In this document: piece by piece, positions 1 through 5,435 of the stretch | Numbering within the stretch: position 1 is the first letter of the stretch | Layout of the letters: every line of letters begins with the position of its first letter | From: JARRON01 sp037383845 | Lineage (GTDB): Bacteria > Pseudomonadota > Gammaproteobacteria > Steroidobacterales > XN24 | DNA length: 7,329 nucleotides | Assembly (NCBI GenBank): GCA_037383845.1 | Contig: JARRON010000067.1 | Location: 1-7,329 of the forward strand | Direction of reading: 5' to 3' | The notes under the pieces: generated by a model | Database searches by the model: none | The model's input: only the letters and a program-made list of their open reading frames with translations | Told to the model about the DNA's origin: nothing | Made by a program: the position numbers and the translations under genes

Positions 1-1
1 C

Positions 2-607
2 CAGGTCGACCTGGTCCTGGTGGACGGCCATCCTCGCGGCCTGGGTTACGTCCTGGCAGGAGATGAACGGGTCAGCGCCTATCCGGTGTTCGAGGCCTTC
101 GATGTGGCCGCCGTCACGGAGCTCCCCGGCAGGCCCCTCCGGCGTCCCCGCTTTTTCGCTGACGAGCATCTGGCCCGGCTGGCCCGCTACCTCAGGCTCG
201 CCGGCTTCGACACCGCGCTCGCGCCGGGTCTGCAGGACAACGAAGTGGTCCGCCGCGCCCGTAACGGGCGGCGGATCCTGCTCACGCGGGACCGGGAGCT
301 GGTATCCCGATATCGGCCGGAACGGGTGCTGAGGCTGCATTCCCAGCGGCCGGCCGAGCAGCTGGCGGAGGTGGTGCGATGCCTCCAGCTGGAGCGCACG
401 GCCAGGCCGTTCAGCCGCTGCTTGGTGTGCAATCACCCGCTCCGCCCCGCTTCGCGGGCGGAAGTGGCCGCCGGGGCGCCCGCCCGGGTGGCCCGGGATA
501 CCGAGGCGTTTCTTGCCTGCAGCGGCTGCGGCCGGATCTACTGGCCCGGCAGCCACCATCGGCGGATGCAGCGGATCCTGGAGCGGGCGGGGCTCCCGAC
601 TGCCTGA
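2..607 (+). CDS. Mut7-C RNase domain protein, 5' end outside the window (partial)
   Basis: The reading frame is open from the left edge, so this is the C-terminal 201 residues of a longer protein; the GTG at 20 is an internal codon, not a credible start. Residues 1-36 (VDLVLVDG...DERVSAYPVFEAFD) look like the end of the Mut7-C ubiquitin-like (beta-grasp) domain, usually N-terminal in this family. Residues 50-130 form the Mut7-C RNase domain, a PIN-like fold, with FFADEHLARLARYLRLAGFD (acidic D54, D70) and LLTRD (D97) as likely metal-binding positions. Residues 140-176 carry a four-cysteine zinc ribbon (C140, C143, C173, C176) followed by IYWPGSHH. Family knowledge suggests a ribonuclease acting on RNA, but the substrate in bacteria is not established. 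It converges on amrS, with 6 bp between the stop codons and no obvious terminator. Family assignment is firm; the biological role is unknown. Confidence 0.9.
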   Translation, partial: QVDLVLVDGHPRGLGYVLAGDERVSAYPVFEAFDVAAVTELPGRPLRRPRFFADEHLARLARYLRLAGFDTALAPGLQDNEVVRRARNGRRILLTRDRELVSRYRPERVLRLHSQRPAEQLAEVVRCLQLERTARPFSRCLVCNHPLRPASRAEVAAGAPARVARDTEAFLACSGCGRIYWPGSHHRRMQRILERAGLPTA

Positions 608-613
608 GCCGGA

Positions 614-1714
614 TCAGGCGGCGGGACGCACCGGGAGCCGGCGGGCGCCCCAGTCGCCGGGCCTCGCCTCGAACACCCCGGGGACCACCGCCCCGCAGGA
701 AGCGCAGCGGCCGCCAGCTTCGAGCCCCCAGCGGAGCAGGGTGTACCAGTCCCGCTGGACCAGCACCTCGCCGCAGCCGGGGCAGAAGGTCGAGCCGCCC
801 TCGGTATCGTGGACGTTGCCGGTGTAGACGAAGTCCAGTCCCTCGGCCATGGCGATCCGGCGCGCCCGCCGGAGGGTATCCGGCGGCGTAGGCCGGTAGT
901 CCATCATCTTCCAGTCCGGATGGAACGCGGTCAGGTGCAGAGGCACGTGGGGCCCCAGGTCCCGGGCGACCCAGGCGCTGAGCCGACGGATCTCCTCGTC
1001 GGAATCGTTCTCCCCCGGTATGAGCATGGTGGTGAGCTCCACCCAGACCCGGGTTTCATGGACCAGCCAGCGAAGGGTGTCCTTGACGGGCTCCAGGTGG
1101 CCCCCGCACAGCTTCCGGTAAAACCGCTCCGTGAACGCCTTCAGGTCCACGTTGGCCGCGTCCATGGCAGCAAAGAACTCTTCCCGGGGCTCTTCGCAGA
1201 CGTAGCCGGCGGTGACCGCCACGTTCTTCAGGTCGCGGGCCCGGCAGGCGGCCGCAACGTCCACGGCGTACTCGAGGAATATCACCGGGTCGTTGTAGGT
1301 GTAGGCGACGCTCCGGCAGCCATGGTCGGCGGCACAGGCGGCGATGGCGTTCGGACTGGCGACGTCGGCCAACGTGTCAGTCTCGCGGGACTTGCTGATG
1401 TCCCAGTTCTGGCAGTACTTGCAGGCCAGGTTGCACCCTGCCGTGCCGAAGGAAAGCACGGGCGTGCCCGGGAGGAAATGGTTCAGCGGCTTTTTCTCGA
1501 CAGGATCGACGCAGAAGCCGCTCGAACGGCCCCAGGTCGTCAGCACCAGTTGGTCGCCTTTCCGGGCGCGCACGAAACACAGGCCCCGCTGGCCATCACG
1601 AAGCCTGCAGAACCGCGGGCAGAGGTCGCACTGGATACGGCCGTCCTCCAGGGCGTGCCAGTAACGGGCGCTGACCGTGAACCGGGGATCGAATTGCTCA
1701 CTGGCGCTGCTCAT
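614..1714 (-). CDS. amrS: AmmeMemoRadiSam system radical SAM enzyme AmrS
   Basis: This 366-residue protein belongs to the pyruvate formate-lyase-activating-like radical SAM enzymes. The CX3CX2C motif that binds the [4Fe-4S] cluster is C94, C98 and C101 (GTAGCNLACKYCQNW). An N-terminal cysteine cluster (C29, C32, C36, C46; CDLCPRFC...RGLC) and a C-terminal zinc ribbon (C311, C314, C337, C340), next to NVHDTEGGSTFCPGCG, fit the AmrS subgroup rather than true activases. The ATG at 1712-1714 is preceded by AGGAGA with a 6-nt gap, which supports this start. The gene diverges from amrB, its usual partner; AmrA (AMMECR1 family) normally completes the set but is absent here. The enzyme should cleave S-adenosylmethionine to a 5'-deoxyadenosyl radical; I know of no secure substrate. 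Nothing looks truncated or mutated. Confidence 0.95.
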   Translation of the reverse strand: MSSASEQFDPRFTVSARYWHALEDGRIQCDLCPRFCRLRDGQRGLCFVRARKGDQLVLTTWGRSSGFCVDPVEKKPLNHFLPGTPVLSFGTAGCNLACKYCQNWDISKSRETDTLADVASPNAIAACAADHGCRSVAYTYNDPVIFLEYAVDVAAACRARDLKNVAVTAGYVCEEPREEFFAAMDAANVDLKAFTERFYRKLCGGHLEPVKDTLRWLVHETRVWVELTTMLIPGENDSDEEIRRLSAWVARDLGPHVPLHLTAFHPDWKMMDYRPTPPDTLRRARRIAMAEGLDFVYTGNVHDTEGGSTFCPGCGEVLVQRDWYTLLRWGLEAGGRCASCGAVVPGVFEARPGDWGARRLPVRPAA

Positions 1715-1741
1715 GGTGTGTCTCCTGCCTATACTCTAATC
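1715..1741. promoter_or_regulatory. 27-bp divergent gap between amrS and amrB, with a possible -10 box for amrB
   Basis: Both genes start within 27 bp of each other, so their promoters must overlap each other or the opposite coding sequence. On the plus strand TATACT at 1730-1735 matches the sigma-70 -10 consensus at five of six positions. It ends 6 nt before the amrB ATG, so transcription would start at or next to the start codon. No convincing -35 is seen 16-18 bp upstream, and TG at 1726-1727 is one base off the extended -10 position. The amrS Shine-Dalgarno lies in the same gap. The -10 call is tentative. Confidence 0.35.
1721..1726 (-). promoter_or_regulatory. Ribosome binding site of amrS
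   Basis: On the minus strand the sequence reads AGGAGA, then CACACC, then ATG. This is a strong Shine-Dalgarno match with 6-nt spacing, and it fixes the amrS start at 1714. Confidence 0.75.
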
Positions 1742-2563
1742 ATGGACCCGGCAGGCGACACTTCAAGAGCGATCGGCCCGGCAGTAGCCGGCATGTTCTA
1801 TCCCTCTGACCCCGCCGAGCTGCGCGCCATGGTCAGGCAGATGCTGGCCGAGGCGGGTGCGGATCCTGCGCCCGCCGACGAGGCGGTGCCCAGGGCCCTG
1901 ATCGTTCCTCACGCCGGGTTCGTCTATTCCGGCCCGGTGGCGGCCGAGGCCTACCGGCTCCTGGCGCCGGCCGCCGACCGCATCCGGCGGGTGGTCCTGC
2001 TGGGGCCCAGCCACCGGGTGCCGTTCCGCGGCCTGGCGGTGCCCCAGGCGGATGCCCTCATCACGCCCCTGGGTGCGGTGGAAGTGGATGCGGGGCTGAA
2101 GTCCCGGGCGCTGCGGCTCGGAGTGGCAGGGGAGGCCGATCTCGCCCACGCCCACGAGCACTGCCTTGAAGTGCAGCTGCCCTTCCTGCAGGCGCTTTTG
2201 CCGGAGTTCACCGTGCTGCCGGTGGTCGTGGGGGAGGCGACGGACCGGTCGGTGCTGGACCTCCTGGAGGCGCTCCCGCTGGAGGAGACGGACACCCTGC
2301 TGCTTGTCAGCTCTGACCTGTCCCACTACCACCCGTATGCCGAGGCACGGCGTCTCGACGCCGACACTGTGGACGAGATCCTGAGCCTCTCCCCGGAGTC
2401 TCTGACCGGAGAGCGGGCCTGCGGCTACAAGGCCATTCGAGGCCTGCTCCTGTGGGCCCGCGGTCACGGTATGTCGGCCCGCCTGGTGGACCTCCGAAAT
2501 TCTGGCGACACCGCCGGCGGCCGCGACCAGGTGGTGGGCTACGCTTCCATCGCATTCGACTAG
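1742..2563 (+). CDS. amrB: AmmeMemoRadiSam system protein B, Memo family
   Basis: The product is 273 residues, a normal length for the Memo family, whose fold resembles nonheme-iron extradiol dioxygenases. It opens with PAVAGMFYPSDPAELRAM, typical of the N-terminus. Conserved motifs follow: PHAGFVYSG (H57), LLGPSHR (H91), HEHCLEVQLPFLQ (H138, H140), SSDLSHYHPY (H195) and ACGYKA (C227). H57, H91, H195 and C227 correspond to the metal-site residues H49, H81, H192 and C244 of human MEMO1 by motif order. The frame stays open far upstream, antisense to amrS, but the family N-terminus supports the ATG at 1742. No Shine-Dalgarno precedes it, so the mRNA may be leaderless. It is paired divergently with amrS, its usual partner. 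Human MEMO1 is reported to bind metal and to act in redox or migration contexts; the bacterial reaction is not known to me. Confidence 0.95.
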   Translation: MDPAGDTSRAIGPAVAGMFYPSDPAELRAMVRQMLAEAGADPAPADEAVPRALIVPHAGFVYSGPVAAEAYRLLAPAADRIRRVVLLGPSHRVPFRGLAVPQADALITPLGAVEVDAGLKSRALRLGVAGEADLAHAHEHCLEVQLPFLQALLPEFTVLPVVVGEATDRSVLDLLEALPLEETDTLLLVSSDLSHYHPYAEARRLDADTVDEILSLSPESLTGERACGYKAIRGLLLWARGHGMSARLVDLRNSGDTAGGRDQVVGYASIAFD

Positions 2564-2598
2564 ATCCCCCGGAACCGGCGCGGATAGCTCACGGCAGG

Positions 2599-3321
2599 CT
2601 AACGGGAGCGGCTTTCGAGCCTGAAGCCGGTCTTGTCCCAGGTCAGCACGCTTCCCTGCTCGTACCAGTCCCCCAGCACGATTCGCACCGCCTCGCGGCC
2701 GTCGATTTCGAACCGGTGGACCGCCGGCCGGTGGGTGTGGCCGTGAATCATGGTGTACACGCCGTGCTCCCGCATGACAGCCTCCACGGCGGCCTGGTTG
2801 ACGTCCATGATCTCCTCGGCCTTGCCCGTCATGCTGGCGGTGCTTTGGGCCCGCATCTGCTGCGCCAGGGCGAGGCGTTCCTCCAGGGGACGGGCGAGTG
2901 TGGCCGCCTGCCAGGCCGGATCCCGGACGGTCCGGCGGAACGCCTGGTACTGCACGTCGTCGGTGCACAGCGTGTCGCCGTGCATGAGGATCACCGGCGT
3001 CCCGTAAATCTCGGTGACGGTGGGGTCCACCAGCATCCGGCAGCCGCTGTCGGCAGCGAATCCTTCGCCCGCCAGGAAATCCCGGTTGCCCCGCATGAAA
3101 TAACAGGGCAGCCCGGCGTCGGAGAGCGTGCGCAGGGCGGCGATGACCCTGCGTTTCTCCGGCTCCGGATCGTCGTCGCCGATCCAGGCCTCGAAGAGGT
3201 CTCCCAGGATGTACAGGGCGTCTGCCTCCCGCGCCTCCGCGCCCAGCACGTCCAGCGCCTGGCCCGTTATGTCCGGCCGGTCGGGGTCCAGGTGCAGGTC
3301 GGAGATGAACAGGACGGACAC
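2599..3321 (-). CDS. lpxH: UDP-2,3-diacylglucosamine diphosphatase LpxH
   Basis: LpxH is a peripheral membrane, Mn-dependent calcineurin-like phosphoesterase. It hydrolyses UDP-2,3-diacylglucosamine to lipid X and UMP, the fourth step of lipid A synthesis. At 240 residues it equals E. coli LpxH in length, and the ligands fall at the positions expected from that enzyme: D8 and H10 (SDLHLD), D41 (ILGDLFEAWIGDDD), N79 and R80 (GNRDF), H114 (MHGDTLCTDD), H195 and H197 (HGHTHRPAVH). The start is GTG at 3319-3321, because the protein must begin just before VLFISDLH. There is no clear Shine-Dalgarno. The gene lies 9 nt downstream of the cyclophilin stop, which suggests co-transcription and perhaps translational coupling. 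The product implies a Gram-negative cell that makes lipid A. It converges on amrB with 35 bp between stops and no strong terminator. Confidence 0.97.
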   Translation of the reverse strand: MSVLFISDLHLDPDRPDITGQALDVLGAEAREADALYILGDLFEAWIGDDDPEPEKRRVIAALRTLSDAGLPCYFMRGNRDFLAGEGFAADSGCRMLVDPTVTEIYGTPVILMHGDTLCTDDVQYQAFRRTVRDPAWQAATLARPLEERLALAQQMRAQSTASMTGKAEEIMDVNQAAVEAVMREHGVYTMIHGHTHRPAVHRFEIDGREAVRIVLGDWYEQGSVLTWDKTGFRLESRSR

Positions 3322-3330
3322 GGGGAGCCG

Positions 3331-3903
3331 CTACTCGACCACAGTGGCGGACTTGATGACCACCGGCGCCTGGGGCACGTCGGAGCGGAAAGGCCCGCCC
3401 GGGCCCGTGGGGATCCCGGCGATGGCGTCCACGACGTCCATGCCCTGGACGACACGGCCGAACACGGCATAGCCCCAGTTATTCTCGGAGCCGTCCAGCC
3501 GGCCGTTGTCCACCAGGTTGATGAAGAACTGCGCCGTGGCTGAGTGGGGCATCTGGGTCCGGGCCATGGCGATGGTGCCGCGGGCATTCGTCAGGCCGTT
3601 GCGGGACTCGTTCTGGATGGGATCGCGGGTCGGCAGCTTGTTGTACTCGGTGTCGAAGCCGCCGCCCTGGGCCATGAAACCGGGGATGACCCGGTGGAAG
3701 ATGGTGCCGTCGTAATGGCCGTCGCGGACGTAGGCGAGGAAATTCGCGGTGCTCTCGGGCGCCCGCGCGGGGTCCAGCTCCAGGACGATGTCTCCATGGG
3801 TGGTCTCCAGTTTCACCTTGGGCGCCGTCGAACCGGCGTCCTCGGCACCCGCGGGCGCGGCAAGAATGGAGACGGCGAGGGCGGTGGTCAGCATGAAGCG
3901 CAT
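3331..3903 (-). CDS. Cyclophilin-type peptidyl-prolyl cis-trans isomerase with signal peptide
   Basis: Residues 1-20 form a Sec signal peptide: R2, a hydrophobic core around LTTALAVSILA, and an AGA-ED cleavage site after residue 20. The mature cyclophilin domain (about 29-188) should therefore act in the periplasm on proline-containing peptide bonds during folding. Hallmarks are FHRVIPGFMAQGG (69-81, catalytic R71, with F76 and Q79), MARTQMPHSATAQFFINL (113-130) and GYAVFGRVVQGMDVVD (144-159). The ATG at 3901-3903 follows GGAG (3911-3914, minus strand) with a 7-nt gap. The gene heads a likely operon with lpxH. By position it matches ppiB of the gammaproteobacterial lpxH-ppiB locus, yet ppiB of E. 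coli encodes a cytoplasmic protein, whereas this one is exported like PpiA; I leave the symbol blank for that reason. Confidence 0.95.
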   Translation of the reverse strand: MRFMLTTALAVSILAAPAGAEDAGSTAPKVKLETTHGDIVLELDPARAPESTANFLAYVRDGHYDGTIFHRVIPGFMAQGGGFDTEYNKLPTRDPIQNESRNGLTNARGTIAMARTQMPHSATAQFFINLVDNGRLDGSENNWGYAVFGRVVQGMDVVDAIAGIPTGPGGPFRSDVPQAPVVIKSATVVE

Positions 3904-4034
3904 CTCATGACTCCGGTGGTCAGAAGGGGTGGCGGGACATTAGCCGAGGGCCCGCGACGGCGCAAACGGCCGAGACACCCCGCCCGCCCGACAGAGGGAC
4001 ACTCCGGAGCGACCATTCGTTACCATTAGCGGTC
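3904..4034. promoter_or_regulatory. Divergent promoter region between the ppi-lpxH and gltX-cysS operons
   Basis: This 131-bp gap separates two divergent operons and must hold promoters for both. For ppi on the minus strand, a weak pair is TTGCGC (3960-3965) and TAATGT (3937-3942) with a 17-bp spacer; each box matches consensus at only three positions. For gltX on the plus strand, TACCAT (4021-4026) is a poor -10 candidate without a good -35. CATTAGC occurs twice in direct orientation (3938-3944 and 4024-4030), CCATT twice 10 bp apart (4013-4017 and 4023-4027), and CTCCGGAG is a palindrome at 4002-4009. None of these is a recognised operator. The region role is safe; the individual boxes are guesses. 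Confidence 0.45.
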
Positions 4035-5423
4035 ATGTCCGTCGTCACCCGCTTTGCGCCCAGCCCCACTGGCCGGCTCCACGCCGGCAATGCCCGCACG
4101 GCGCTGTACAACTGGCTGCTCGCCCGGGGCTCGGGCGGGCGTTTCATCCTCCGGTCGGAGGACACGGACGCGACCCGCAGCGAGGCCGACCACCTGGAGG
4201 GCATTCTCGCCGACCTGGCCTGGCTGGGGCTGGACTGGGATGCCGGACCCGATATCGGCGGCCAGGCGGGACCCTTCCGGCAAAGCGAGCGGGCGGAGTT
4301 CTACCGGGAGTTCGTAGGCCGGCTCGCGGAGGCGGGCCGGGCGTTTCCCTGCTGGCGTACGGACGAGGAGCTCGCCCGCCGGCGCAAGGAGCAGCTCCGG
4401 GCCGGCAGGCCGCCGCGCTACGACCGGGAGTGGGCGGTCCTGGACCCGGACGAGGTTGCGCGCCGGCGTGCGGCGGGACATCGGCCCGTGATCCGATTCC
4501 GGGCGCGGGAAGACGACGAAGTCCGGTGGACGGACCTGGTCCGGGGTGAACGCCACCTGCCCGCCGCGGAGGTCGGCGATTTCGTGCTGGTCCGGGCCGA
4601 CGGGAGTGCCGCGTTCCTGTTCGCCAATGCCGTGGACGACGCGCTCATGGGCGTCACCCACGTGCTGCGCGGAGAGGACCACCTGGTGAACACGGCCCGG
4701 CAACTGGCGCTTCTGGACGCCCTGGAGCTTCCGGTGCCCCGTTACGGCCACCTTCCGCTCCTGGCCGGGGAGTCGGGCGAGCGGCTGTCGAAGCGCGACG
4801 GCAGTCTCAGCCTGGCAAGCTGGCGAGACGAGGGACTGCTGCCGGCGGCAGTCACCAATTATCTGGCCAGGCTGGGACTCCCCTGGCCGGACGCCCACCT
4901 CATGGACCTGGAGGCGATGGCGAAGGCCTTCGACCCTCACGAGCTGTCGACGGCCAGGCCCCGGCTGGATTCCCATCATCTCGAGCGCTGGCAACACCTG
5001 GCGCTGGATGACCTGGACGAGGAAGGGTTCGTCAGCTGGGCCGGGGAAGCCCTGGCGCCGGTGCCGGCGGACAGGCTCGGCGCCTTCGTGGCGACCGTCC
5101 GCCATAACGTGGCGCGTCCCGCCGACGTGGCTCGATGGGCCGACATCGTCTTCGGCGGAGACCACGCCGTCGCCGGCTGCCCGGACGCCGTGCCGCCGGA
5201 GATCTTCGACGCCATGGTCCGGGCCTGGGACGAGCACGGGCCGGACCTGAAGGCGCTTGCCGCCGACGTCCGCCAGGAGACCGGGGCGAAAGGAAAGAAC
5301 TTCTTCCGTCCTCTCCGGATCGCGCTGACGGGTCTCGAGGCCGGACCCGAGCTTGGCCCCCTGCTGGCACTGATGCCCGCCGACACCGTGCGCAGGCGCC
5401 TGGCGCGCTGCGGCAACGCCTGA
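4035..5423 (+). CDS. gltX: Glutamate--tRNA ligase, probably the GluRS2-type paralogue
   Basis: This class I synthetase attaches glutamate to tRNA in the cytoplasm. The HIGH-type motif is HAGN (16-19, in RFAPSPTGRLHAGNART), followed by LRSEDTDATRSE; the KMSKS-type motif is LSKRD (251-255). VTHVLRGEDHLVNTARQ (208-223) is a typical core signature. The 462 residues include a full catalytic core and an anticodon-binding C-terminus ending near TGAKGKNFFRPLRIALTG. The zinc-binding CXC of E. coli GluRS is not kept: only C106 remains (FPCWRTDEEL). The ATG at 4035 sits directly before the conserved VVTRFAPSPTG start and has no Shine-Dalgarno. It is co-directional with cysS at 12 nt. In Pseudomonas this slot, between lpxH-ppiB and cysS, holds glnS, so this protein may charge tRNA-Gln with glutamate for later amidation by GatCAB. 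A tRNA-Glu-only or dual-specificity enzyme cannot be excluded. Confidence 0.93.
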   Translation: MSVVTRFAPSPTGRLHAGNARTALYNWLLARGSGGRFILRSEDTDATRSEADHLEGILADLAWLGLDWDAGPDIGGQAGPFRQSERAEFYREFVGRLAEAGRAFPCWRTDEELARRRKEQLRAGRPPRYDREWAVLDPDEVARRRAAGHRPVIRFRAREDDEVRWTDLVRGERHLPAAEVGDFVLVRADGSAAFLFANAVDDALMGVTHVLRGEDHLVNTARQLALLDALELPVPRYGHLPLLAGESGERLSKRDGSLSLASWRDEGLLPAAVTNYLARLGLPWPDAHLMDLEAMAKAFDPHELSTARPRLDSHHLERWQHLALDDLDEEGFVSWAGEALAPVPADRLGAFVATVRHNVARPADVARWADIVFGGDHAVAGCPDAVPPEIFDAMVRAWDEHGPDLKALAADVRQETGAKGKNFFRPLRIALTGLEAGPELGPLLALMPADTVRRRLARCGNA

Positions 5424-5424
5424 G

Positions 5425-5430
5425 AAAGGA
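5425..5430 (+). promoter_or_regulatory. Ribosome binding site of cysS
   Basis: AAAGGA lies right after the gltX stop codon and 5 nt before the ATG at 5436. It is a reasonable Shine-Dalgarno site and supports independent initiation of cysS on a shared gltX-cysS transcript. Confidence 0.65.
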
Positions 5431-5435
5431 ACCCC

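Noticed and set aside
809..1741. Upstream extension of the amrB frame
   Set aside because: It runs antisense to amrS and lacks family similarity; the Memo N-terminus begins at the ATG at 1742.
3906..3908. Alternative ATG 5 nt upstream of the ppi start
   Set aside because: It is out of frame with the signal peptide and cyclophilin domain.
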